The notes below the pieces were generated by a model. It made no database searches. It was given only the letters and a program-made list of their open reading frames with translations, and had not been told where the DNA came from. A program made the position numbers and the translations under genes. From JBBQUN01 sp963698395 (GTDB lineage Bacteria > Actinomycetota > Acidimicrobiia > Acidimicrobiales > SZUA-35), in assembly GCA_963698395.1 (NCBI GenBank), contig CAVOQQ010000002.1, positions 408,237-472,236 on the forward strand: a stretch of DNA of 64,000 bases, read 5' to 3'. Every line of letters begins with the position of its first letter. Within the stretch, counting starts at the first letter, position 1. Shown here piece after piece: positions 8,310-21,222 of this stretch.

Positions 8310-9323
8310 TCAGTCGCTGAAACCGTTGGGGTGTTTGGACTGCCAGTTCCAGCTGTCTCGAAGCATCGACTCGAGGTTGCGATCGGCTCGCCATTCGAGC
8401 TTCTCGTTGGCCAGTCGAGGATCGGCGAGCGAGGTCGCAATGTCGCCGGCCCGTCGAGGTCGTACCTCGTAGGGCACCGGTCGTCCGCTGACGGCGGCGG
8501 TGGTCTCGATGATCTCGAGCACCGAGGCGCCGTTGCCGGTGCCCAGGTTGTATTCGTTGCAGCCGTTCTCGAGGTGTTCGAGTGCGGCGAGGTGACCCAG
8601 CGCCAGGTCGACCACATGGATGTAGTCGCGCACACCGGTGCCGTCGGGTGTGTCGTAGTCGTCGCCGAACACGTTCACCATCGGCCGCCGCCCAACCGCC
8701 ACCTGCATGACGTACGGGACCAGATTGTTGGGTGGTCCACTCGGATCTTCCCCGAGGTCGCCGGACGGATGTGCCCCGACCGGGTTGAAGTAGCGCAGCA
8801 TGGTCATGCGCCACCGCTCGTCGCTCTTCGCGATGTCGCGACAGATCTCCTCGATCATGAGCTTGGTTCGCCCATAGGGATTGGTGGCGCCGAGCGAGGC
8901 CGTCTCGGGGATCGGAAGCATCTCGGGGTCGCCGTAGACCGTTGCCGACGACGAGAAGACGAAGTCGTACACTTCGGCCTCGGTCATCGCCGCCAGCACG
9001 TTCATGGTGGAACCCAGATTGGTCTGGTAGTAGCGCAGCGGCTGCTCCCAGGATTCGCCAACGGCCTTCAGGCCGGCGAAGTGCACCACGGCGTCGATGG
9101 TGTGCTCGGTGAAGATGCCGCCGGCCACGCCAGGCTCGGTCAGGTCGGCCTCGATCATCTCGACGCCGTGGCCAGAGAGCTTCTCGATCGCTTCGATCGC
9201 CCGGGGGGAGCTGTTCGAGAAGTCATCGACGACGATGACGTCGTTGCCCCGTTCGAGCAGTGCGATCGAGGTGTGGCTGCCGATGTAGCCGGCGCCACCG
9301 GTGACGAGAATGGTCTGGGACAC
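8310..9323 (-). CDS. galE: UDP-glucose 4-epimerase
   Basis: A 337-aa extended short-chain dehydrogenase of normal GalE length. It has the N-terminal NAD-binding GGAGYIGSHT at residues 8-17, catalytic SSSATVYG (Ser) and NPYGRTK (YxxxK) near residue 150, RYFNPVGAHPSG near 180, and the UDP-sugar region RDYIHVVDLA. It interconverts UDP-glucose and UDP-galactose in the cytoplasm, feeding cell-wall or exopolysaccharide galactose. The start is GTG at 9321-9323 with an AAGGAG ribosome site about six bases upstream; the longer open frame extending beyond it lacks similarity. It is transcribed divergently from the RDD-family gene at 9464. Confidence 0.95.
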   Translation of the reverse strand: MSQTILVTGGAGYIGSHTSIALLERGNDVIVVDDFSNSSPRAIEAIEKLSGHGVEMIEADLTEPGVAGGIFTEHTIDAVVHFAGLKAVGESWEQPLRYYQTNLGSTMNVLAAMTEAEVYDFVFSSSATVYGDPEMLPIPETASLGATNPYGRTKLMIEEICRDIAKSDERWRMTMLRYFNPVGAHPSGDLGEDPSGPPNNLVPYVMQVAVGRRPMVNVFGDDYDTPDGTGVRDYIHVVDLALGHLAALEHLENGCNEYNLGTGNGASVLEIIETTAAVSGRPVPYEVRPRRAGDIATSLADPRLANEKLEWRADRNLESMLRDSWNWQSKHPNGFSD

Positions 9324-9463
9324 AAACGCTCCTTCGGCCGTTCGAGCAGGGCAATGAGCAGGTCGGGGCGAACTGCGGTTCCTGCGAACGGTCTCGACGG
9401 TACTCCACCGCTGACGACGCCCGGCTACGGTGCGGTCGACCATCGGACGACAAGGACGGCGAG

Positions 9464-10100
9464 ATGACCAACACCGTGCCGCAACCTCCTGGCTGGTACC
9501 AAGCCCAGGGGGATCCCCCGGGAACGCAGCGCTACTGGGACGGTTCGCAGTGGGTCGGTGGGCCCCAGCCCATTCCCGGCGCTGTCGGGGCCGGCGATGC
9601 CGAATCCGATGGCCATGGTCGGCGGGCAGACGATCGCCAAGCCCGGGAAGCGGATCATCGCGCGCATGATCGACTGGGTCGTCTGGATGGCCGCCATCTT
9701 CATGGGGGGCGTGGTGATCGCCGCCACGTCGGACATCTCGATCGATGGTGACTCGACCACCTCGGGGCTGGTGCAGCTCGTCGTCGTCATCGGATTCGTC
9801 GCTCTGCTGGCGGCCTACGAGGTACTGATGGTCGCCGCGGTCGGTGGGACGATCGGCAAGAAGGCACTCGGCTTGCGCGTGCTGACCGAGGAGGGCACGG
9901 CGGTCGATTTCCAGACGGCCTTGTTGCGCTTCTCGCCGTTCATCGTTCTGGTCCTGATCCAGCAGATCCCGATCATCGGCGCCATCGGCACCATCGGCAC
10001 GGTCCTCTCGGCGACCGCTGCGCTGATGATGCTCTTCGTTGACTCCCGGGTCCAGGTACCCTGGGACAAGCTTGCGAAGACGCTCGTGGTGGAAGCCTGA
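9464..10100 (+). pseudogene. DUF2510-RDD family membrane protein with a frameshift at a C4 run
   Basis: Residues 1-35 form the DUF2510 module (PPGWYQAQ, then RYWDGSQWVGG) in one frame. The RDD domain, starting at about KRIIARMIDWVVW and with further TM segments (LVQLVVVIGFVALLAAYEVL, SPFIVLVLIQQIPIIGAIG), is in the next frame. Removing one C from the CCCC run at 9563-9566 fuses them as VGGPSPFPALSGPAMP, so a homopolymer indel explains the break. The joined protein would be about 211 aa with three to four TM helices. RDD proteins are small membrane proteins of poorly known role. A sequencing indel is as likely as a real mutation. Confidence 0.78.
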
Positions 10101-10120
10101 GACGACGGAGGACCCAGACG

Positions 10121-10333
10121 ATGGCACGACCAAGACCCGGGAACGGCCGTGTGACCAAGGCAGGTACCCGCAGCACGCTCGCCCAGGGGGAAACACCCGA
10201 ACAGGCCCGAGGAGCGTACGGAAGCGAGATCGCTCCGCTCTACAAGCGAAAACCGGGCATGTTCGCCTTCATGATCATCGCTTGTGCCGCCATGGTGCTG
10301 TCGATGATGGCCGGCATCTTCACCGCTCTCTGA
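10121..10333 (+). CDS. Small single-pass membrane protein, unknown function
   Basis: A 70-aa protein with a basic N-terminal half (MARPRPGNGRVTKAG) and one C-terminal TM helix at residues about 47-68 (MFAFMIIACAAMVLSMMAGI). The orientation is probably N-in. A good ribosome site, CGGAGG, lies about eight bases before ATG 10121. It begins 20 bp after the RDD gene and is probably co-transcribed with it. I do not recognise a family; the clear ribosome site, codon bias and membrane segment support it being a real gene. Confidence 0.65.
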   Translation: MARPRPGNGRVTKAGTRSTLAQGETPEQARGAYGSEIAPLYKRKPGMFAFMIIACAAMVLSMMAGIFTAL

Positions 10334-10535
10334 GGCGCTCCAGACCGGCGCGCCGAGCGCACAGGTGCTATGAACCGGTGGCGATCACACCGATCGCCGG
10401 CGAGAAGAGCCCCTGTCGGGCGACGATCGATCCGCAATGGCAGCAATGCTCACCCCGCGCGTGTGGGCATTTCGTTCGCTGTCTGCCATCCTTGAGTGTT
10501 CCGCTGCGCGGTGGAAGCTCGTTCCGAGGAGTCAC

Positions 10536-11015
10536 ATGACGTTCAAGACCGGCGACCGTGTCGTCTATCCCCACCATGGGGCCGCCATCATCGAGAAAAC
10601 CGAGACCATCGAGATCAATGGCGAAAAGAAGAAGTACTTCGTCTTGAAGACAGCGCACGACGAACTGACCGTCCGGGTCCCCGTCGATCGAGTCGACGAT
10701 GTCGGCATGCGTCCACCGATCAGTCTCGAAGACGTGGAAGACCTCTTCGTTCTGCTGGCCAAGAAAGACGTGCGCGAACCGGCCAACTGGTCCCGCCGCT
10801 TCAAGAACCATCAGGAAAAGCTGAAGTCGGGCGACGTCTACCAGGTCGCCGAGGTCGTACGAAACCTTGCGCTGCGCGATGCCGCCAAAGGCCTCTCGGC
10901 CGGCGAGAAGAACATGTACTCCAAAGCCCGCAAGGTCTTGGTCTCGGAACTGTCGTTCGCTCTCGACGTCTCCGAAGACGACGCCATGGACCAGGTCGAC
11001 GCCCAGCTCGTCTGA
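10536..11015 (+). CDS. carD: CarD family RNA polymerase-binding transcription regulator
   Basis: A 159-aa protein, close to the mycobacterial CarD length of about 160. The N-terminal Tudor-like RNAP beta-interaction domain (FKTGDRVVYPHHGAAIIEKTE) spans residues about 3-60. The helical DNA-binding domain follows, including NWSRRFKNHQEKLKSGD with the conserved Trp that wedges into the minor groove at the -10 upstream edge. The end shows EKNMYSKARKVLVSELSFAL. CarD stabilises the open promoter complex and is usually essential in actinobacteria. ATG 10536 has a GAGGAG ribosome site at 10526-10531. A 202-bp spacer separates it from the small membrane protein, so it probably has its own promoter. 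Confidence 0.95.
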   Translation: MTFKTGDRVVYPHHGAAIIEKTETIEINGEKKKYFVLKTAHDELTVRVPVDRVDDVGMRPPISLEDVEDLFVLLAKKDVREPANWSRRFKNHQEKLKSGDVYQVAEVVRNLALRDAAKGLSAGEKNMYSKARKVLVSELSFALDVSEDDAMDQVDAQLV

Positions 11016-11021
11016 GTCTCG

Positions 11022-11876
11022 CTAGTTCAATCCGAGCAGTTCGAACATCGCCGCGGGGATCTCCGAATCGCCGCGGCGAAGTCGCGCCGCCCGTTCCACG
11101 TTGACGGCGTCGAACTCGCGGTTGGTCCACTCGTCCCACGGGCCAGAGGGGAGTGACGTGATGTCACCGTCGACCTCGACCACCGCTCGCAGGTAGCCGA
11201 TCAGGTCGGCCAGGTCGGCCCTGCCCCCGGGGGCACCGTGGCCGGGGACGATCGTGGTGGCGACGTCGATGATCTGTTCGAGTGTGTCGGCCCAGGCGGC
11301 GGGATCGCCGTCGAATGCGAGTGGCGTGACCCCGAAGCTCGCCAGCGCTCCGGCGAACACCACCCCCGACTCGGGGGCGACGACGAGCACGTTCATCGGC
11401 GACTCGCCGGGCGCCGGCACCACCTGGATCGATCCGGTCAACCACGCCGACTCATCGACGGTGTGGGTGATGGGCCGGGTCGTGAAACCGAAGTCGTAGA
11501 CCTCGGCCAGGTGGGGGAGGAGCCGCTGGAGTGCGAGTGGGTTGACGGGGTCGTCGAGTTGGTCGCTCGTTGCCTGGCTGCCGTAGTAGGCCGCAGGCCA
11601 GAACGAGTTGGTGCCACCGGCGAAGGGAATCCGGCTCGAGGTGACGACGATCCGTTTGATGCGCAGTTCGAGCGGCTCGGTCAGCTCCATGATCATCTCG
11701 CGGACCCGTTGTGCTCGCTCGGGGGTGGCGCCGGTGTCGATCACGGTCAGCCCGTCGTCGTCGATCACCAGACCGATGTTCGATTGGCCGAAGCCCGGTG
11801 CCGGGTCGATGAAGGCATAGATCCCCTGGGCAAGCTCGTATTGGTGGATGGCGTAGGGCGGCATCGCTGACGACAT
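11022..11876 (-). CDS. Metallo-beta-lactamase-fold protein with a degenerate metal-binding site
   Basis: A 284-aa MBL-fold protein. It opens with the expected YAFIDPAPGFGQSNIGLVID and VIDTGATPERA. Where the HxHxDH metal motif should follow (IKRIVVT), it reads SSRIPFAGGTNSF, so the three first-shell His and the Asp are absent. A GHGAPGG loop near residue 215 is retained. This resembles the SoxH/quinoprotein-relative branch of MBL proteins but is probably not a functional metallohydrolase. The complete MBL enzyme at 21223 offers a direct contrast. It is convergent with carD, with six bases between the stops. Confidence 0.8.
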   Translation of the reverse strand: MSSAMPPYAIHQYELAQGIYAFIDPAPGFGQSNIGLVIDDDGLTVIDTGATPERAQRVREMIMELTEPLELRIKRIVVTSSRIPFAGGTNSFWPAAYYGSQATSDQLDDPVNPLALQRLLPHLAEVYDFGFTTRPITHTVDESAWLTGSIQVVPAPGESPMNVLVVAPESGVVFAGALASFGVTPLAFDGDPAAWADTLEQIIDVATTIVPGHGAPGGRADLADLIGYLRAVVEVDGDITSLPSGPWDEWTNREFDAVNVERAARLRRGDSEIPAAMFELLGLN

Positions 11877-11948
11877 GTGTCCGACGGTACTCGTGGTTGC
11901 CGACGCACGACCCTGTCATCGCGCCCGTCCGCCGCTAGATTTTCTTTG

Positions 11949-13736
<1,788 letters not shown>

Positions 13737-13737
<1 letters not shown>

Positions 13738-14666
13738 TGCCTGCTGCGCTGCTGGCGTCGATTCCGTCGCCATCGTTCAACTCGATCGACATCGGCCCGC
13801 TCACCTTCACCCTCTACGGGTTGATGATCGCCCTCGGTGTCGTTGCTGCCGTGGAGATCAGCCGTCGGCGGTGGGAAGCCATCGGTGGCAATGGTGACGA
13901 CATCGCCGATCTGGCGAAGTGGGGCGTGCCCGCCGGTCTCATCGGTGCTCGGATCTACCACCTCATCACCGACTGGAAGAGCTATCAGGGGCGCTGGATC
14001 GACGGCTTCAAGATCTGGGAGGGAGGGCTCGGGATTCCTGGTGGCCTGATCCTGGGTGTCGGCGTCGGCTACCTCTACGCGAAACGACGCGGGTGGGACG
14101 TCCCGCGTCTGGTCGACTGTGTGATTCCGAGCATTCCCGTTGCGCAGGCCATCGGTCGCCTCGGCAACTGGTTCAACCAGGAGGTCTACGGTCGACCGTC
14201 GACCCTGCCGTGGGCCCTCGAGATCGACGCCGAGCATCGAGCCGACTTCCCCGATGACACCACGTTCCATCCGACCTTCCTCTACGAGGGTCTCTTCAAT
14301 CTCGCGCTGGCGTACGCACTGATCCGGATCGATCGCAAGAAGGTCCTGAAGCCGGGGCAGCTCCTGCCGCTCTGGATCGCCGGCTATGGGTTCGGTCGGT
14401 TCCTCGTCGAGTCGCTCCGATCGGACTTCGCATCCGAGGTCCTCGGCATCCGTGTCAACCATTGGGTTGCGGGCATCGCCATGGTGGTGGGCTTGGTGTG
14501 GTTCTTCATCATGGGTCGCGACGATGGCGACCCGGCAACGAGCATCGACGCGCCGAGCGGGACCGACACCGATGACCTGAGCGAAGACCTCGCCCCCGAT
14601 CTCGAGACCGACGATGGCGAGCGAGCGAAGGCGAGCGTCCCGAAGACCGACGCCCCCGACGACTGA
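13737..14666 (+). CDS. lgt: Prolipoprotein diacylglyceryl transferase
   Basis: A 309-aa inner-membrane enzyme that transfers diacylglycerol from phosphatidylglycerol to the lipobox Cys of prelipoproteins. It has an N-terminal TM (FTLYGLMIALGVVAAVE), WEGGLGIPGGLILGVGVGY, and the Lgt signature IGRLGNWFNQEVYGRP near residues 140-156 with the essential Arg. FHPTFLYEGLFNLALA and YGFGRFLVESLRSD follow. The C-terminal 45 residues form an acidic, Asp/Glu-rich tail, a common actinobacterial extension. ATG 13737 overlaps the acyl-CoA dehydrogenase stop; an in-frame TTG three bases upstream is a less likely start. Its own stop overlaps the next ATG. Confidence 0.95.
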
Positions 14667-15211
14667 TGTCGATCGAGGACCGACAGCGTTGGGATGATCG
14701 CCACCGCCGGGCTGGACCTGCGGCGCTGCCGCACGAACCGATTGCTCTGGCCCTGTCGGCGCATGCGCTCCCGCCGACCGGACGAGCGCTCGACGTCGCG
14801 TGCGGCTCCGGGGCCGTGAGCGTGTGGTTGGCGCTGCAAGGCTTCGAGGTGCTCGGTGTCGACATCTCGCCGGTCGCCGTTGCTGCCGCCCGTGACCTCG
14901 CGGCCGCTCATGACGTGGCGGCGACCGCTTCCTTCGAATTTGCCGATCTCGACGACGGATTGCCGACCGGCACGTTTGACGTGGTGGTCTGTCAGCGATT
15001 TCGAGATCCGTCGACCTACTCGGATCTGGCGGCGGCGGTTGCCCCGAGCGGGGTGCTGATCGTCACGGTCCTGTCGACGGTCGGGCACTCGGGCGATCCC
15101 GGGCCGTTCCGAGCCGGGCCAGGCGAACTGGTCGAGGCCTTCGCCGGCCTCCTCGACGTGTGCTGGACCGCCGAGGCCGACGGCGAAGCCCACCTCGTCG
15201 CCTGCCGCTGA
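14666..15211 (+). CDS. Class I SAM-dependent methyltransferase
   Basis: A 181-aa protein with motif I ALDVACGSGAVSVWLA near residue 40, an acidic motif II (VLGVDISPVAV) and FADLDDGLP (motif III region). It then has the strand TFDVVVCQRFRD, where RF occupies the place of the usual post-II residues. It is short and lacks a substrate-recognition extension, so the substrate (small molecule, protein or lipid) cannot be named. It overlaps lgt by one base (TGATG), which indicates co-translation; a link to envelope biogenesis is possible but not shown. Confidence 0.8.
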   Translation: MSIEDRQRWDDRHRRAGPAALPHEPIALALSAHALPPTGRALDVACGSGAVSVWLALQGFEVLGVDISPVAVAAARDLAAAHDVAATASFEFADLDDGLPTGTFDVVVCQRFRDPSTYSDLAAAVAPSGVLIVTVLSTVGHSGDPGPFRAGPGELVEAFAGLLDVCWTAEADGEAHLVACR

Positions 15212-15226
15212 CCGGTCAGGCGCTGA

Positions 15227-16105
15227 TCAACCGGCGGCGCGTTTGAACGCATTCGGCGGGAAGGCTGCGGCGTCGATGCAGCGCTGCGACCAGTCGTCGA
15301 GTTGTTCGACGATGTCGTCGATGTCGTCGCCGATGGCCTCGATGATCGATCGTTGGAGGCCGTCGGTCAGTTCTTCGATGGTGTTGCGGCCATCGACTCC
15401 CCACTCGCTGAGCTGGTCGCCATCGAGCCAACCCTCGACTCTCAGTCGTTCGGCCGTTGCCTCGAGCTGCTCGGGCGTCCAGCCGCGAGAGGCGCTGTAG
15501 CTGCCGAGCGGCATCCCGAGCCAGCATTCGGTCACGATGTTCATCGCAATGGGATCGAGGTTGCGCATCACGCACACCATGTTGTGGCTGTCGCCTCGAT
15601 GCTCCCGCAAGAGCTCGCAGGCACGCCACAGGCGCCCGACCGGATCCTCGGGCCATGGATGGGAGGTGAGGCCGGCAAAGAGGGGTCGGGCGATTGCATC
15701 GGCGTGATCGAGGGCCGAGCGAAGTGTGTCGGCGACGGGGCCGACCTCGGCGTCGCCCAGCGCCGCGCTCAAGCTGGCGATCGTGGACGCCTCACGGGTG
15801 CGAAGCAGCGTCGTGCGGTCGATCGCCGCCCGACCGGCCTGGTAGACCGGCACCAGCAGATCGGGCGAGAACACGGCGAACGAACTCACGACCAGTCCGG
15901 GCTCGGGCTCGCCGAGGAGCGAGGCCCGGCTGCACACATAGCTCTGCAGGAAATCGAGCCCGTGGGCGGCGAGCGCCTCGTTGGTCGATCGAGACCAGAC
16001 CGAGTGCATGGCGATCGGCTCGATCGCGTCGCGTAAGGCGACGGGCAGGCGAGGCGTGTTGCGTCGGACCGGGAACGACACCCTCCGGGCTCGGTTGGAA
16101 GGCAT
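15227..16105 (-). CDS. SCO6745-family protein (unknown function)
   Basis: A 292-aa soluble protein with the features of the actinobacterial SCO6745 family: an N-terminal LRDAIEPIAMHSVWS, then YVCSRASLLGEPEPGLVVSSFAVFSP, LWRACELLREHRGDSHNMVC and SRGWTPEQLEATAERLRVEGWL. The REHRGDSH element is the most conserved part of the family. The C-terminal part looks like a degenerate winged helix (MarR-like EQLEATAERLRVEGWLD), so a regulatory or ligand-sensing role is possible. It is transcribed divergently from the amidohydrolase at 16232. Confidence 0.75.
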   Translation of the reverse strand: MPSNRARRVSFPVRRNTPRLPVALRDAIEPIAMHSVWSRSTNEALAAHGLDFLQSYVCSRASLLGEPEPGLVVSSFAVFSPDLLVPVYQAGRAAIDRTTLLRTREASTIASLSAALGDAEVGPVADTLRSALDHADAIARPLFAGLTSHPWPEDPVGRLWRACELLREHRGDSHNMVCVMRNLDPIAMNIVTECWLGMPLGSYSASRGWTPEQLEATAERLRVEGWLDGDQLSEWGVDGRNTIEELTDGLQRSIIEAIGDDIDDIVEQLDDWSQRCIDAAAFPPNAFKRAAG

Positions 16106-16231
16106 CAGCGATCACGTCGTCGTACTGCATGGACGAAACCTAGTGCTGTTGGGCCTCGTCGACCGGACTCGCCACCATGAACGAACGCTCGTCCGACTTC
16201 ACCCGCACGCTTCGGTGCGGCAGAATGCGGT

Positions 16232-17428
16232 GTGGCCTACATCGAAGATCGAATCGTTCACGACGCTGATGCGCACATCATGGAAACCCCGGACTGGTTG
16301 CGCGACTACGCCGATCCCGACATCCGCGAACGGCTCGGCCGACCGGAGTACGCCAACGAGCTGAAGCAGTTCGGCGACTTGGTCGGTGTCGACGATCTCG
16401 ACGATGCCTTCGACGCCATTCTCGCGAAGCACCGATCCGAAGCGTTTCTCGCCGATGAAGCGGTCGAGATCATGAACCGGAAGAACTTCGCGGCAACGGG
16501 CTCGTTCCTTGCCGAGGACCGGCCTCGGGTGCTCGACCTCATCGGTGTCGAATCGCAGTTGATGTTCAACACCTTCCACAACGCCCGTCTCTACCGCTGG
16601 GAACACCAGCCCGATCTCGACCTCGCCTACGGAGCGGCACGAGCACACAATCGTGGCATGGTCGAGTTCTGCTCGGTGAGTGATCGGCTGTTGCCCACGT
16701 GCTACGTGCCACTGGCCGACTTCGACCGTTCGGCGGCGATGGCCAACGAGGCCATCGAGATGGGGGCAGCGGCCTTGCTGGTCGCCTCGGGTTGTCCCGC
16801 AGGGCATTCGCCGAGCCACCGCGGGCTCGACCCGGTGTGGCAGGCCGCAGCCGACGTCGGCATCCCGGTGGTCTTCCATGTCGGCGGCACCGGTGACCTG
16901 ATCGACCCGAACTACTTCGTGAACGGTCTCCCGATCCCGACCGACTTCCACGGCGGCGACGAGAACTTCCGTTCGGTCGACTACATGGGCATCCCGGTGC
17001 CCCCGATGCAGACCATGGCCACCCTGATCTTCGACGGTGTGCTCGATCGGTTCCCGACGCTGCGGTTCGGGGTGATCGAGCAGGGTTGCATCTGGCTGCC
17101 GAGCTGGGCCAAGCAGTTGGAGTCGGCGTTCGACGCCTTCTACCGACACGAAGAGCGTCTCCAGGCGCTCGAGTTGCGTCCGAGCGAATACATCGAACGC
17201 CAGATCCGGGTCACGCCGTATCCGACCGAAGACATCGGCTGGGTCACCGAACAGATCGGGCCGAACGTGCTGCTGTTCAACACCGACTACCCGCACGTCG
17301 AAGGCGGCCGTCGACCGTACGAGCGTTTCGAGCGCAGCCTTGGTGACGTACCCGAGTCGACGAAGCAACGGTTCTACGCCGACAACTTCGTCGACCTCAT
17401 GGGTACCGCCGTCGCGGCGCTGGTGTGA
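16232..17428 (+). CDS. Amidohydrolase family protein (amidohydrolase-2 / ACMSD-like)
   Basis: A 398-aa TIM-barrel metal enzyme beginning at GTG 16232. The first metal site is DADAHIMETP at residues about 10-19, the amidohydrolase-2 variant of HxH. IPVVFHVGG near residue 215 gives a metal His, RFGVIEQGCIWLP gives the Glu, and LLFNTDYPHVEGG near residue 355 gives the final Asp. These match the decarboxylase/hydrolase branch related to aminocarboxymuconate semialdehyde decarboxylase, widely used in aromatic and xenobiotic breakdown. The substrate is unknown. It stands alone on the plus strand, convergent with the FadB-like gene. Confidence 0.87.
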   Translation: MAYIEDRIVHDADAHIMETPDWLRDYADPDIRERLGRPEYANELKQFGDLVGVDDLDDAFDAILAKHRSEAFLADEAVEIMNRKNFAATGSFLAEDRPRVLDLIGVESQLMFNTFHNARLYRWEHQPDLDLAYGAARAHNRGMVEFCSVSDRLLPTCYVPLADFDRSAAMANEAIEMGAAALLVASGCPAGHSPSHRGLDPVWQAAADVGIPVVFHVGGTGDLIDPNYFVNGLPIPTDFHGGDENFRSVDYMGIPVPPMQTMATLIFDGVLDRFPTLRFGVIEQGCIWLPSWAKQLESAFDAFYRHEERLQALELRPSEYIERQIRVTPYPTEDIGWVTEQIGPNVLLFNTDYPHVEGGRRPYERFERSLGDVPESTKQRFYADNFVDLMGTAVAALV

Positions 17429-17538
17429 GCCGGCGGGCCCTGCCGTGCTGAGTCTGCAGCGGTGTCGTCCAATCGCCCCGTCGGCGAGCGCGCTGGTTTG
17501 CAGGCGAGCTCTGGGCCCGAAGGCCCAGACCGAAACGA

Positions 17539-19614
<2,076 letters not shown>

Positions 19615-19688
19615 GATGCCAAGTCAAGCACCGACCACTGACGACGTGAAATCCCTGGCCGAATCAGTCGTGAGGAGGCCGGAAACCC

Positions 19689-21113
19689 TCAGCGGGAGGG
19701 GTCGACCTCGCAGCCGATGACGTCCTCGAGCACGGCCATGGCGCCGAGCACCTCGGCGTCGGCCCGCTGGCGACCGATCACCTGGAGGCCGATGGGTAGC
19801 CCGTCGGAGTCGAGCCCGGCACAGACCGAGCCGGCGGGGTTCCGCGTCATGTTGATGCCGTAGGTGAACTGCACCCAGCCCTGGTCCTCGACGCCGTTGA
19901 TGACACCGTCATGCCCGGTTCGAGGAACCCGGCCGCCCGTGGTGGGCGAGAGGATCAGCGGTGCCTGCTCGAAGGCGTCTTCCAGCAGGGCGTTGAGTCG
20001 ATAGACGTCGTCGTGGGCGCGGGCGTGATCGACGCCGCTTGCCCGTGCTCCGAGCATGATCTGCGGCTTGATCGACTCGCTCAGCTGGTCGAACTCGGGT
20101 GTGTCGATCAGGTGGCCTTGGGCCTTGAACCGGGACACGGTCCAGAGCACGAGCCAGCTGTTCACTGGATCGGCATCGAAGATGGTCTCGATCTCGATGA
20201 CTTCGGTGCCGGCCGCTTCGAGTGCCCGCACGGCGTTGGTGCAAGCAGCGAGGACCTCGTCGTCGACGTTGGCGAAACCGAAGGTCGGTGACCACACCAC
20301 CCGCTCGGGGGCTTCGGCGGTGGCGACCGCGGCCGCCCACGATTGGCCGGGGTGGGGCAGCGACAGTGGATCGCGGGGGTCGGGCCCGACCACCACGTCG
20401 AGCGCGTAGGCGGAGTCGGCGGCTCGCAACGCCATCGGCCCGTTGGCGCTGAGGAGTCCGGAGCCGGGCATGGCACTGCCGGGAATCGGGATACGGCCGG
20501 TGGTGGGCTTCAATCCGGAGAAACCGCAGAGGGCCGCCGGGATGCGGATCGAGCCGCCGCCGTCGGAACCCGTCGCCAGCGGCACCATGCCCGACGCAAG
20601 AGCGGCTGCGCTACCGCCCGACGATCCGCCGGGGGAATGATCGAGCGACCAGGGATTGAGCGTGGCGCCGAAGGGCACGTTGTCGGTGGCTCCCTTGTGG
20701 CCGTACTCGGGCGTGTTGGTCTTGCCGATGATGACGGCGCCGGCGGCACGGTAGCGGGCCACGTGAACCGAGTCGGCGGCTGCCGGTGCATCGTTCACGT
20801 GGAGCGCCGATCCGAAGCTGGTGACGAAACCCTCGACGGCCTCGAGGTCCTTGACCCCCATGGGCACACCGGCCAGCGGGCCGACGTCTTCGCCGTTGGC
20901 GATCCGCTGATCGATGGCATCGGCCTGGGCGAGCGCAGCGTCGGCGTCCCAGGCGACGAAGGCGTTGATGGTGGGGTTCAGCTCGCCGATGCGGGCGAGC
21001 GCCAGTTCGGTGACTTCACGGGCCGACTGCTGCCTGTTGCGGACACGCTCGGCGATCCCGGTGACCGTCTCGCCTCGAAAGCCTGCCGATGATTGACCTG
21101 ATCCTTGAGTCAT
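19689..21113 (-). CDS. Amidase (amidase-signature family)
   Basis: A 474-aa Ser-cisSer-Lys amidase. The catalytic Lys is in VPMGVKDLEAVEG near residue 93. The Gly/Ser-rich signature starts at HSPGGSSGGSAAALASG near residue 165 (cis-Ser), and the nucleophile Ser lies in GSDGGGSIRIPA near residue 190. The C-terminus, TRNPAGSVCAGLDSDGLPIGLQVIGR, is canonical. It hydrolyses an amide to acid plus ammonia; the family spans general amidases and nylon-oligomer and aryl-acylamide hydrolases. It is not GatA-like in context, as gatB and gatC are absent. It is part of a run of minus-strand catabolic genes. Confidence 0.92.
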   Translation of the reverse strand: MTQGSGQSSAGFRGETVTGIAERVRNRQQSAREVTELALARIGELNPTINAFVAWDADAALAQADAIDQRIANGEDVGPLAGVPMGVKDLEAVEGFVTSFGSALHVNDAPAAADSVHVARYRAAGAVIIGKTNTPEYGHKGATDNVPFGATLNPWSLDHSPGGSSGGSAAALASGMVPLATGSDGGGSIRIPAALCGFSGLKPTTGRIPIPGSAMPGSGLLSANGPMALRAADSAYALDVVVGPDPRDPLSLPHPGQSWAAAVATAEAPERVVWSPTFGFANVDDEVLAACTNAVRALEAAGTEVIEIETIFDADPVNSWLVLWTVSRFKAQGHLIDTPEFDQLSESIKPQIMLGARASGVDHARAHDDVYRLNALLEDAFEQAPLILSPTTGGRVPRTGHDGVINGVEDQGWVQFTYGINMTRNPAGSVCAGLDSDGLPIGLQVIGRQRADAEVLGAMAVLEDVIGCEVDPSR

Positions 21114-21222
21114 GCCAGGAACCTAGTGCTTCGAGATGTGTTCGTCCCGCGCGGTGGCTCGAGCAACGTTTCGGCAGTTCAACGCTCGAATCGGCCTTCT
21201 TGGGTCTCCGCTTCGAGCTGAC

